A stretch of 32,258 bases of DNA from Candidatus Babelota bacterium (GTDB lineage Bacteria > Babelota > Babeliae > Babelales > Babelaceae): assembly GCA_013815795.1 (NCBI GenBank), contig JACDFK010000008.1, positions 1 through 32,258 on the forward strand, written 5' to 3'. This document shows positions 10,530-19,842 of this stretch, one piece after another; the stretch's first letter is position 1; the number at the start of each line of letters is the position of its first letter. The notes beneath the pieces are model-generated. The model was given only the letters and a program-made list of their open reading frames with translations, was not told the DNA's origin and did not search any database. The position numbers and the translations under genes are program-made.

Positions 10530-10658
10530 TACTATTTTTAGAGAACTATTTCTCTGATAAATATAAGTAGATAAAAATAAAATTTTTATAAATGCAATAG
10601 AAAGTAGTAATGGTTATTATTTTAGACTAAAGCCATTATGTTAACAGTAAGGAAATGT

Positions 10659-11486
10659 ATGAAATTATATATAGTGAGTGTTTTACTTCTAGTGAGTACT
10701 ACCCTCTATAGCATGGAAAATCCGATTGAAACAGGTCAATTAAAAACGCGTCAAGAGCGCCTTATTGAAGCTATTAATGATGGCGAGGTATTTACCGTTA
10801 AAAAGTATTTGGCAAAAATGGGCGATACGATTACCAAAGAGGAAAAAAGTGCACTTATAGAGGTTGCTCAAGAAGCACTTAATCGTTCTAGAGAAAATGT
10901 TTCCTTGAAAAAGAGTACGTGGGATCTTGCAAAATTTGTGTCCTGTACGGCTGTAGCGGCAGCCGCAGGAGGCTTTCTTTATAACTGTTATAAACGCGTA
11001 ACAGCATCTGCCGATATAGTAGATCAGAAGTTTACTCTTAAAAGAGAGAAAGATCTGGAAGTATCACGAGAGTCAGTCCGCTTATTAGCTGCTTCTAAAC
11101 AACGACGTCCGACCGAGGCGGCAGTTGAGCGTTGTGCTAAAGAAGCGGTGTCAAAAAAACTTTTTACTGCTGAGGATAGAACTAACACTTTTAATGGCCT
11201 TTTTAATTCACCGGCAACTCGTAACATAGCTCATGGTGTTCTAGGTATTAGAGATCAGGTGTACGATGCTAAATATAGAAAAAAACAGAACAAATTAACT
11301 GAAAAAAGCATGTTAAAATTTATGGGTGGTTGGACAGGTGGTCTTCTTTCTTTTTATATTGGTTGGAAAGCATGTAAAGCCAGTTATTCTGCATTTTTCT
11401 GTCCTGTAGCACAAGCAAAAGTTGCACAGGCGTTTGAAATTAAACGAGTATTGCAGCTTGTAAAAATACATAGCGACGTCCTTTAA
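10659..11486 (+). CDS. Array member 2 (divergent, enlarged loop): exported protein
   Basis: MKLYIVSVLLLVSTTLYSMEN signal; 'RLIEAINDGEVFTVKKYLAKMGDTITKEEKSALIEVAQEALNRSRENVSLKKSTWDLAKF' matches the core; longer region between hydrophobic segments. Confidence 0.72.
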   Translation: MKLYIVSVLLLVSTTLYSMENPIETGQLKTRQERLIEAINDGEVFTVKKYLAKMGDTITKEEKSALIEVAQEALNRSRENVSLKKSTWDLAKFVSCTAVAAAAGGFLYNCYKRVTASADIVDQKFTLKREKDLEVSRESVRLLAASKQRRPTEAAVERCAKEAVSKKLFTAEDRTNTFNGLFNSPATRNIAHGVLGIRDQVYDAKYRKKQNKLTEKSMLKFMGGWTGGLLSFYIGWKACKASYSAFFCPVAQAKVAQAFEIKRVLQLVKIHSDVL

Positions 11487-11889
11487 GTAAATTTTTAGTG
11501 TGGTGTTTTTTAGCCACCTGTAGGATGAAACGTTTTTAGAGACTATAACAAAAAATATAAGTAACTAATGCTTTGTAAAATCGTAAAGTCAGGTTGAGCT
11601 GTATTTTTAAGGTAAGAATGCGTGTTAATACTTACACTAGTGGTGTTATGGATAACAGTACCGCATAAGAGCGATTGATTCTTAGTTTAACTATAGTCAA
11701 AAATTTAATTTTTAGGTGTTCTGCGCAGATGCAGCGTTTTATTTTTTCTTTTCGAGAACTCCAAGATAGTTGGAAGATATGTGGTTGTTATCTAGAGACT
11801 ATGGAGAGGTTTTTTGAATACTGCTCTTTATGAGCCCGTTATGATATATGTTAGAAATAGATGGTATTTAAAGTAATAGAGGAACTCGT

Positions 11890-12465
11890 ATGATGAGAAG
11901 CTATAGAATAATGATAGGTAGTATGCTTATTGTGGCGACTTCAGCGAATATGAATGCTGGAAAGGATATTGATAGAAGTGAACGCCAATTGAGGGCTGCA
12001 ATTAGTGCAACTGATCTAGAGCAGGTAAAAATTCTTTCACAAAAAAAGGGAATGATTACTGCTGAAAATAAGGAGCGTTTAGTAGATGCAGCTGAAGAAA
12101 AGGTTGAATTTTATGAGGATAATTTCTCAATTATAAAGAGCAAAAGAGATTTAGCGACCTTTGTAGCTGGTATAGGAATCACCATAGGAAGTGTCTGTTT
12201 ATCAGGATTAGGTCTCTATTGGAGTTTTGATGGAAGCAAGTCTCACGCTAATGAAAACTATATGGAGACACGTAGGCGTGAGCGACGAAATCCACTAGCT
12301 ATGATAGCGCCTTTAGTAGGGTTTTATGCTTCATTGATAGGACTTGGCATTGCAATTAGAGGTTATAGATGCACCTCTGCTTCTTACTATCTTAAAAGAG
12401 CAGAAGATATACAAGAGTTTATCGAAAAGGTACCCGTTTTTTCTACAGAAACAGCAGTTGTTTAG
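11890..12465 (+). CDS. Array member 3: exported protein
   Basis: 'LRAAISATDLEQVKILSQKKGMITAENKERLVDAAEEKVEFYEDNFSIIKSKRDLATF' plus RCTSASYYLKRAEDIQEFIEKVPV. Confidence 0.78.
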   Translation: MMRSYRIMIGSMLIVATSANMNAGKDIDRSERQLRAAISATDLEQVKILSQKKGMITAENKERLVDAAEEKVEFYEDNFSIIKSKRDLATFVAGIGITIGSVCLSGLGLYWSFDGSKSHANENYMETRRRERRNPLAMIAPLVGFYASLIGLGIAIRGYRCTSASYYLKRAEDIQEFIEKVPVFSTETAVV

Positions 12466-12924
12466 GAGCCTTTTGAAACGAGTAGTTTACGAAAGTAGGT
12501 AACTCTAAAAGTTCTTTTTTACCAATAGTGAGAGATGATAAGCCATATAAACTTATTTTAATGGTGTTCTAGTAAGGTGCTAGTGCTATCGAATTCTTTA
12601 GACTCTGCCAGTGGGATATCAGGAAAAAGTGCTTGTAATGTATCGGAAATTAAAACCATTACATAATAGTTGTGTGCAGTATGGTAATGTTTTGTAGAAC
12701 ACAGTGATTACCACGTTGTGTTAATCATTTTTTAGTAAGAGCTTATTGTGAAGATACTGAGAAACTGTTTTTTGTCAGGTTTTATAAAAGAGTGTAACTG
12801 CTTTTAACCGGAGATGTGTTAACAGGGGTTGTGTAGTAAGATCTGATTTGAGATACTTAAAATCGTCTAACTATAGATAAATGGTGAAATATAAACTTTT
12901 AATATATGGTATGAAAGGCTTCTT

Positions 12925-13386
12925 ATGATAAAAAGTTCTGCTGTGATAACCGCTGTAGGCGTTTCTTTGGTCTGTGTAAGTTTGTATGCTGAACGCACTC
13001 TAGACAGTTGGTTTTCTGCTATTGAGAAAATCGATGTTGCACGTATCGAAAAGTTGCTAAAACGTGATGGAATTATCAATGCACAGGAGAAAAAAGAACT
13101 TTTAGCTGCTGCAGAAGATGCTGTTGAAGAGTGTGAAAAAAATGTTTCCTTGCTAAAAAGTAAGTCGGATTTGGCTTTATGTGGTACAGGGCTTGGGGTT
13201 ATTTCGTTGGGAGTATTAGTTGGAAGGCCTGCAATTAGTATGGGCTTGATAGGGGCTGGTGTTTACCTTGCATTAAAATCATGGAGATGTCCCTATGCAT
13301 TACGATGCCTTGCCAACGCTGAAGAGATAGAATATATGATTAAGAACGCTCCCTTATCGAGTGAGCATAACGGCGTAAAGTCGTAG
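12925..13386 (+). CDS. Array member 4: exported protein (short-loop form)
   Basis: 'FSAIEKIDVARIEKLLKRDGIINAQEKKELLAAAEDAVEECEKNVSLLKSKSDLAL' and WRCPYALRCLANAEEIEYMIKNAPLSS. Confidence 0.85.
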   Translation: MIKSSAVITAVGVSLVCVSLYAERTLDSWFSAIEKIDVARIEKLLKRDGIINAQEKKELLAAAEDAVEECEKNVSLLKSKSDLALCGTGLGVISLGVLVGRPAISMGLIGAGVYLALKSWRCPYALRCLANAEEIEYMIKNAPLSSEHNGVKS

Positions 13387-13601
13387 TTCAAGAAAGAGGG
13401 CCTTAAAGGTAGCTAAGAGTCATCTTTTCGCTCAGGAGATCTGTAAATTCCTGTGAACTGTGCAAGAGCTGAGATGTGATTAAAGAGAGGGTGTCTGTTG
13501 AATCCGAACTAGTATTTTTATATGCGTTATATAATAAGGTAAAAAAAATCAATAAGATTGGTGATAGTTAATATTTTATAAGAGTACATGAAAGGATTTA
13601 T

Positions 13602-14060
13602 ATGATCAAAAGTTCGGTTGTTATAACGGCTTTAACTGTTTTATTAGTGCCGGCATCTGTATATGCAGGGCGAACAAATAACAGACTACTTTCTGCTGTA
13701 GAACACAGTGATGCAGCACGCGTAGAAAAGTTGTTAAAACGAGAAGGTATTTTCGATGAGAAATATAAAAAGAAGTTATTGAAAGTCGCTCAGGAATCGG
13801 TTGAAGAATCTGAAAAATGGGCTTCATTATTAAAAAGTAAGTGGGAGATTACCGAATACGTTTTGGGCGCTGGAATTGCAACTGCAGGTATTATAAATAC
13901 TAATTCAATGCTTAAGATTGCCGGTGTTCTAACAGGTGCTTATCTTTTATTAAAGCCTTACCAACGCCATACTGCAACACGTCGGCTTGAAAACGCTGAA
14001 GATATAGAAGAGATGATTAAGAATGCTCCTGTGTCTGCAGAAGCTAGCGATACAAAGTAG
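13602..14060 (+). CDS. Array member 5: exported protein (short-loop form)
   Basis: MIKSSVVITALTVLLVPASVYAG signal; LLSAVEHSDAARVEKLLKREGIFDEKYKKKLLKVAQESVEESEKWASLLKSKWE; ENAEDIEEMIKNAPVS. Confidence 0.85.
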   Translation: MIKSSVVITALTVLLVPASVYAGRTNNRLLSAVEHSDAARVEKLLKREGIFDEKYKKKLLKVAQESVEESEKWASLLKSKWEITEYVLGAGIATAGIINTNSMLKIAGVLTGAYLLLKPYQRHTATRRLENAEDIEEMIKNAPVSAEASDTK

Positions 14061-14063
14061 TAT

Positions 14064-14118
14064 ATTTAGCACTAAAGCCGGTTAGAAACCTATATAAAAA
14101 TCGGCTTTAGTGCTAAAT
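14064..14118 (+). terminator. Strong inverted repeat after array member 5, putative terminator
   Basis: Perfect 17-bp arms ATTTAGCACTAAAGCCG (14064-14080) / CGGCTTTAGTGCTAAAT (14102-14118), 21-nt loop. Confidence 0.6.
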
Positions 14119-14283
14119 TTAATGTGTAAAATCATAGTGATAAGAATACTTACATACGTGGTTTTGCAAAAAACTCGGTACCGTTAAGTAGGTAAAGATT
14201 GTTAGTTTACTGTACTTAGAGTACTAAAGATGCAAGAAAACATATGCCTGAAAAGTTGCAAAAGAGCTCAGTGAAGGACTAGT

Positions 14284-14790
14284 GTGATGAAATGTTCTGT
14301 GCTGATAAGCACTTTATTTCTTTCTTTGACCTCTACATGCGTAGAGGCACGGCGCGATATTGATAGATTAGTCTCTGCTATCGAAGAAATCGATCTAGTT
14401 CTTGTTAAAAAATTACTCAAACGAGAAGGTTTTTCTGATGAAAAACAGAAAAAAGAGCTCGTAGGAATTGCAGAAGATATAGTTGAAGAGTGTGAAAAAA
14501 ATGTTTCTTTACTAAGGAGTAAGCAGGATTTTGCTCTCTGTGCTTGCGGGATCGCGTGCGCTGCTTTTGGTATCTTTTCACCAATTTTGAAATATAAAAA
14601 AAACTTGGCCAAGATACTTAGTAAAGAAGCGGATCGCTTGCTGCGGTTTTGTTTGATAGCGACGGGTGTGTATATTTCACTAAAATCCTTGAGTTGTCCT
14701 GCTGCCTCACGTGTGCTTGAAGATGCGCAAGATATAGAAGATATGCTGAGGAATGCATGTGTGCTTAGTAAGCATACCTGCGAAAGCTAG
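14284..14790 (+). CDS. Array member 6: exported protein
   Basis: 'LVSAIEEIDLVLVKKLLKREGFSDEKQKKELVGIAEDIVEECEKNVSLLRSKQDFAL' and LSCPAASRVLEDAQDIEDMLRNA. Confidence 0.85.
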   Translation: MMKCSVLISTLFLSLTSTCVEARRDIDRLVSAIEEIDLVLVKKLLKREGFSDEKQKKELVGIAEDIVEECEKNVSLLRSKQDFALCACGIACAAFGIFSPILKYKKNLAKILSKEADRLLRFCLIATGVYISLKSLSCPAASRVLEDAQDIEDMLRNACVLSKHTCES

Positions 14791-14935
14791 GGGCATTCCG
14801 GTGCAAAGCTTTTTAAAAGGTCGTGTAAAAACTATTTTTTATCTAGGGTTGTGTGTAAAACACTTAGAAGGAAGAGGTAGATTGAGTAAAGTAGTCTTAC
14901 AGATGATTAAAAAGAGTATTAGTTAGGAGTAGCGT

Positions 14936-14981
14936 GATAAAATATATAATGGCAACTAGATAAAATATATAATGGCAACTA
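14936..14981. repeat. Perfect 23-bp tandem duplication spanning the start of array member 7
   Basis: GATAAAATATATAATGGCAACTA at 14936-14958 and again at 14959-14981. Confidence 0.95.
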
Positions 14982-15535
14982 TATGGTGTATTTTACTAAT
15001 TCCTGTAAGTATATATGCGCGGTCTGAGGAAAATAAAAAAGATGAGACATTGATTTCTGCTATTGAAAGCGGCACTGTAAAGCTCGTTGAGAAATTGTTG
15101 ATTGGTGAAGGTATTGTTGACGAAAAATACAAAAATCTTTTGTTAGATATAGCGCATGGTCGAGTAGAGCATTATGAGAATGTTATTTCTGAAGTATCAA
15201 GAGTACACGATTTAAGAAAATTTCTATGGGGGGCTCGTGTTGGAACTGTAGCAAGCATCGCAGGCACAGTAGTTGCTTTAATTTCACATAAAGATACAGA
15301 ACAGCACGTAGTACCTTTTTCCGAAGATAGAGTTCGAATCGGTGCTTTAAGTACAACATTAGTAGCAATGATCTGTACGACTTATTGTATTTCTAGTTTA
15401 TTGAACGATGTAGTCGTATCAGCTGTGAATCAGAAGGTTTTACGCAGCAGTCGTGTTATGCTTAAAGATGCACGCGAAATAGAAGATTTAATTAGAAACG
15501 CACCTGTATCTACTAAAGACAATGATTTAAAATAG
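14972..15535 (+). CDS. Array member 7: exported protein with disrupted N-terminus
   Basis: MATIWCILLIPVSIYARSEENKKDETLISAIESGTVKLVEKLLIGEGIVDEKYKNLLLDIAHGRVEHYENVISEV...; family C-terminus DAREIEDLIRNAPVSTKDNDLK. Confidence 0.75.
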   Translation: MATIWCILLIPVSIYARSEENKKDETLISAIESGTVKLVEKLLIGEGIVDEKYKNLLLDIAHGRVEHYENVISEVSRVHDLRKFLWGARVGTVASIAGTVVALISHKDTEQHVVPFSEDRVRIGALSTTLVAMICTTYCISSLLNDVVVSAVNQKVLRSSRVMLKDAREIEDLIRNAPVSTKDNDLK

Positions 15536-15664
15536 TATCGAAAATGGTGTTTTTGATACAGTGGTAGAGGACCAATTTTGCTTACGTCTTTGTGTAAGTA
15601 AGATTGAGAAAAAAGACGGAAAAATTTAGATAAACGATTACCCATACAATACGTAAGGATTATA

Positions 15665-16216
15665 ATGATGAAAAAATATTTACTACTAAGTGTAGCGTGT
15701 CTTTCAGTGGTTTCTACAGGTATACATGCAGGACGTGAAAGAAATAAAAAAGTTACTCTTGATGAGGCTATTGAAAATGTAAACCTCAAGCTTGTTCAAA
15801 AGCTCTTAAAGCGAGAAGGTATTGCTGAAGAAACCCGCAAAAAGCTGCTTTTAGAAACTGCAGAGGATATAGTTGAGGAGTGTGAAGAACGCGTTTCTTT
15901 GGTAAAAAGTGGTTGGGATTGTGCGAGATTTGGCTGGTGGTCAACCTGGACGGGCCTTGGAGTAGCAGCTTGTGCTTTCGGAACTGCAGTGGCTTTAACG
16001 CCGAAGGGGAGAGAAGACAATTCTGATTACCTGGAGACTAAGAAATTAGCATTAGGTGGTGCGGGAATAGGGGCATTATGGACGCTTTTGGGTGGTTATT
16101 TTCTGTCTAATGCATGGAAATGTCCTACTGCATTACGACGTGTAGAAATTGCTCGTAAGATAGAAGATTTAATTAGAAATGCTCCTGTATCTAGTGAAAA
16201 CAGTGATTTGAAATAG
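15665..16216 (+). CDS. Array member 8: exported protein
   Basis: Canonical family sequence; nearly identical N-terminal half to the next gene. Confidence 0.9.
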   Translation: MMKKYLLLSVACLSVVSTGIHAGRERNKKVTLDEAIENVNLKLVQKLLKREGIAEETRKKLLLETAEDIVEECEERVSLVKSGWDCARFGWWSTWTGLGVAACAFGTAVALTPKGREDNSDYLETKKLALGGAGIGALWTLLGGYFLSNAWKCPTALRRVEIARKIEDLIRNAPVSSENSDLK

Positions 16217-16345
16217 TATCGAAAATGGTGTTTTTGATATAGTGGGAGAGGACAGGTTTTGCTTACGGTTTTGTGTAAGTAAGATTGAGAGAAAAGACGG
16301 AAAAATTTAGATAAACGATTACCCATACAATACGTAAGGATTAGA

Positions 16346-16897
16346 ATGATGAAAAAATATTTACTACTCAGTGTAGCGTGTCTTTCAGTGGTTTCTACAG
16401 GTATACATGCAGGACGTGAAGGAAATAAAAAAATTACTCTTGATGCGGCTATTGAAAATGTAGATCTGAAGCTTGTTCAAAAGCTCTTAAAGAGAGAAGG
16501 TATGGCTGAAAAAACGCGAAAAAAGCTGCTTTTAGAAACCGCAGAAGATATAGTTGAAGAGTGTGAAGAACGCGTTTCTTTGGTAAGAAGTGGTTGGGAT
16601 TGTGCGAGATTTGGCTGGTGGTCAACCTGGACGGGCCTTGGAGTAGCAGCTTGTGCTTTCGGGGCTGCAGTGGCTTTAACGCCTAAGGGGATAGAAACGG
16701 ATTTTGAGTACCAGCAGAAAAAGAAATTAGCATTAGGTGGTGCTGTAATAGGGGTATTATGGACGCTTCCTGGTGTTTACTATCTTGTACAGGCATGGAA
16801 ATGTCCTACTGCATTACGCCGTGTAGAAACTGCTCGTAAGATAGAAGATTCAATTAGAAATGCTCCTGTATCTAGTGAAGACAGTGATTTGAAATAG
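16346..16897 (+). CDS. Array member 9: exported protein (recent duplicate of member 8)
   Basis: 183 aa, colinear with member 8; the upstream about 130 bp is also nearly identical. Confidence 0.9.
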   Translation: MMKKYLLLSVACLSVVSTGIHAGREGNKKITLDAAIENVDLKLVQKLLKREGMAEKTRKKLLLETAEDIVEECEERVSLVRSGWDCARFGWWSTWTGLGVAACAFGAAVALTPKGIETDFEYQQKKKLALGGAVIGVLWTLPGVYYLVQAWKCPTALRRVETARKIEDSIRNAPVSSEDSDLK

Positions 16898-17027
16898 TAT
16901 CGAAAATGGTGTTTTTGATACAGTGGGAGAGGACCGGTTTCGCTTACGGCTTTGTGTAAACATAATAGATAGAAAATAGATGGTATAAGTCAGAAAACAA
17001 TTAACTATACTATACGTAAGGATTATA

Positions 17028-17597
17028 ATGATGAAAAGATATTTACTACTAAGTTTTGTGTGTCTTTCTGCAGTTCCAACTTGTATGCAGGCACGTTCCG
17101 AAAAAAGTAAGAATGATGCCTTAGTTTCTGCTATAGAAAACGTAGAGGTGAAGCTTGTTGAAAAGTTACTAAAGCGCGAAGGTATTGCTGACAACGGGCG
17201 TAAGAAATTATTGTTAGAAGCGGCCGAAGATGCAGCTGAAAGGTCTGAAGAAAATATTTCTTTGTTAAGAAACGGTTGGGATTGTGCACGATTTGCTGGA
17301 TGGACTGCATGGTCAGGCTTTGGAGCCTTTACTTGTCTTACGGGAACAGTACTAGCTTTAGCACCAGTGAAAGATAAGAATAAAAGAGAAATACCTTTTT
17401 TGGAAGATCAGACCCGCATGGGATTTTCAGTGTTGGGCGTTTTTGCGGCATTATGTACGGTCCCCGGTATCTATTATCTTAAAAAAGCCTGGAAATGTCC
17501 TCATGCATCGCGTCGCTTAGAGAGTGCTCGTATGATAGAGGATTTGATTAAGAAAGCACCTTTGTCTACTGAGAACAAAGATTTAAATATTCTATAA
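17028..17597 (+). CDS. Array member 10: exported protein
   Basis: 'LVSAIENVEVKLVEKLLKREGIADNGRKKLLLEAAEDAAERSEENISLLRNGWDCARF' ... 'AWKCPHASRRLESARMIEDLIKKAPLS'. Confidence 0.9.
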   Translation: MMKRYLLLSFVCLSAVPTCMQARSEKSKNDALVSAIENVEVKLVEKLLKREGIADNGRKKLLLEAAEDAAERSEENISLLRNGWDCARFAGWTAWSGFGAFTCLTGTVLALAPVKDKNKREIPFLEDQTRMGFSVLGVFAALCTVPGIYYLKKAWKCPHASRRLESARMIEDLIKKAPLSTENKDLNIL

Positions 17598-17719
17598 ATG
17601 ATTCTCTTTGATACATCCTGGTAAAAAGGTTTAGTTTTTGCTTTTAGGGAAAGTATTGAGATATAAATGAATAAGATTAAAAAAGTTGAACAAAACATTA
17701 CACAGAGTTAAGGATTATA

Positions 17720-18376
17720 ATGATGAAAAAATATATAGCACTAGGATTGTTGTCTGTTTTTACGATCGCTTCTTCAGTGCAGGCTGGTAAAAAAAATACG
17801 GTAGGTTCTACATTTGAAAGTGTTACATCGAACGTCGCGGAAAAATTTCACCTACTTGTTTCAACAGTGATGCCGTCGCGGTCTGAAAAACTTAAAAAAG
17901 ATACGTTAATTTCTGCAGTTGAAGACACTAATGTCAAGCTCGTTGAAAAATTTCTCAAACGTGAAGGCATTGCCGATGAAAACAGTAAAAAGCTCCTTTT
18001 AGAAACGGCAGAAGATGTAGTTGAGCAGCGTGAAGAGAGCGTTTCATTGCTAAGAAGCGGATGGGATTGTGCGAGGTTTGCAGGATGGTCAACATGGATT
18101 GGTCTTGGATCCTTTATGTGTCTTGCGGGAACAGTATTCGCTGTAGTGCCACAAGAGGAGAGAAACGGAGAAGAGATACCTTTTTCGAAAGATATTGAGC
18201 GTAAAGCTGCTGTAGGGGTTGGACTGTTAGGAGCACTCTGTACGGTGCCTGGTCTTTATTATCTTATAAAGGCATGGAAATGTCCTACTGCATCAACTCG
18301 CTTAGAAAGCGCTCGCACCATAGAAAATTTAATTAAGAAAGCATCTTTATCTACTAAAGAAACTGATTTACAGTAA
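17720..18376 (+). CDS. Array member 11: exported protein with N-terminal insertion
   Basis: Extra segment KKNTVGSTFESVTSNVAEKFHLLVSTVMP between the signal peptide and the family core; ends AWKCPTASTRLESARTIENLIKKASLS. Confidence 0.88.
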   Translation: MMKKYIALGLLSVFTIASSVQAGKKNTVGSTFESVTSNVAEKFHLLVSTVMPSRSEKLKKDTLISAVEDTNVKLVEKFLKREGIADENSKKLLLETAEDVVEQREESVSLLRSGWDCARFAGWSTWIGLGSFMCLAGTVFAVVPQEERNGEEIPFSKDIERKAAVGVGLLGALCTVPGLYYLIKAWKCPTASTRLESARTIENLIKKASLSTKETDLQ

Positions 18377-18402
18377 AATACAAACGATTATTATGTGTTA
18401 AT

Positions 18403-18428
18403 TCGCTACCAAAACGTTTTGGTAGCGA
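18403..18428. terminator. Perfect 26-bp palindrome downstream of array member 11
   Basis: TCGCTACCAAAACGTTTTGGTAGCGA is its own reverse complement; lies 27 bp after the stop codon. No clear T-run, so a terminator role is tentative. Confidence 0.45.
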
Positions 18429-18503
18429 TTGTGTACAAAGTGTAGTAGATAAGAGGGGGATTTGAGAAGGCCCCAAAACGATTGAACACAGGTAAGGATT
18501 AGA

Positions 18504-19037
18504 ATGATAAAAAAATATTTACTACTAAGTTTTGTGTCGCTTTGTATAGTTCCAGTAGGTATGCAGGCAAAACCTAATATGAATAGAAAGGCTTCCCTTG
18601 ACGTGGCTATTGAAAACGTAGATGTGAAGCTTGTTGAAAAGTTTTTGAAACGCGAAGGCATTGTTGATGAAAATAACAAAAAGCTCCTAGTAGAAACAGC
18701 GCAAGATGTAGTGGATCAGTGCGAAGAACGCGTTTCTTTGTTAAAAAGTGGCTGGGATTGTGCGAGATTTGGATGGTGGTCAGCCTGGATTGGTTGTGGA
18801 ACTGTGTTTTGTATTTCCGGATTAAGATATCGTGTTTTAAAATTTAATGATAAGGAAATTAAGAAAAAACTGGGATTTATTATTGCAGGGGGTGCAGTAT
18901 GCACGGCTACAGGTCTTTACTATCTTTCACAGGCATGGAAATGCCCTACCGCATCATCTCGCCTAGAAAGCGCTCGCATCATAGAAAATTTAATTAAGAA
19001 TGCTCCTTTATCTATCACAGCAACTGATTCACAGTAA
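18504..19037 (+). CDS. Array member 12: exported protein
   Basis: 'VAIENVDVKLVEKFLKREGIVDENNKKLLVETAQDVVDQCEERVSLLKSGWDCARF' ... 'AWKCPTASSRLESARIIENLIKNAPLS'. Confidence 0.9.
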   Translation: MIKKYLLLSFVSLCIVPVGMQAKPNMNRKASLDVAIENVDVKLVEKFLKREGIVDENNKKLLVETAQDVVDQCEERVSLLKSGWDCARFGWWSAWIGCGTVFCISGLRYRVLKFNDKEIKKKLGFIIAGGAVCTATGLYYLSQAWKCPTASSRLESARIIENLIKNAPLSITATDSQ

Positions 19038-19169
19038 GATATAAACGATTATTATGTGATAACGTGCTACAATAAGATTTTGTTTTTGATTGTGTGTAAA
19101 CTGTAGATAGATAGATAAGAGCGGAACTTGAAAAGCCTTCCACATGATTAAAAACAGGTAAGGATTAGA

Positions 19170-19688
19170 ATGATGAAAAAATATTTACTACTAAGTTTTG
19201 TGTCTCTTTGTATAGTTCCAGTATGTATGCAGGCAAAACCTGAGATGAATAGAAAAGCTACCTTTGATGTGGCTATTGAAAACGTCGATGTGAAACTCGT
19301 TGAAAAGTTATTGAAACGAGAAGGCATTGATGATGAAAATAGCAAAAAGCTCCTATTAGAAACAGCGGAAGATGTAGTGGCTCAGTGTGAAGAACGCGTT
19401 TCTTTGTTAAAAAGTGGCTGGGACTGTGCGAGGTTTGCATGGTGGTTAATGTGGATAGGTTGTGGAACTCGGGTTTGTGTTGGGGTATTAGATAGTTTTT
19501 TTAATAGTGGCAGGCTTAAAGGAATTGAAAAACCAGTTGGGTTTTTTACGGCAGGGGTCGGAGTGTGCACTGTTTCTGGTTTTTACTATCTTGTACAGGC
19601 ATGGAAATGTCCTACTGCTTTACGCCGCTTAGAGAATGCTCGTACGATAGAGGATTTAATTAAGAATGCACCTTTATCTACTACCTAA
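19170..19688 (+). CDS. Array member 13: exported protein (close paralog of member 12)
   Basis: Near-identical first about 95 aa to member 12, divergent loop, shared AWKCPTALRRLENARTIEDLIKNAPLS. Confidence 0.9.
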   Translation: MMKKYLLLSFVSLCIVPVCMQAKPEMNRKATFDVAIENVDVKLVEKLLKREGIDDENSKKLLLETAEDVVAQCEERVSLLKSGWDCARFAWWLMWIGCGTRVCVGVLDSFFNSGRLKGIEKPVGFFTAGVGVCTVSGFYYLVQAWKCPTALRRLENARTIEDLIKNAPLSTT

Positions 19689-19842
19689 ACGATTCATAGT
19701 ACTATCGTAAGGAACGGTTCTTGAGAAAAAAGTGACAGAGCTTTGTAGTACGAAAAATCATTTTTAATACATTAAAAAAAGAGTCGTAGCAAATTTAAAA
19801 TTAGGTACATTGATTACCATGTCATACTCGAAAGAAATTATA

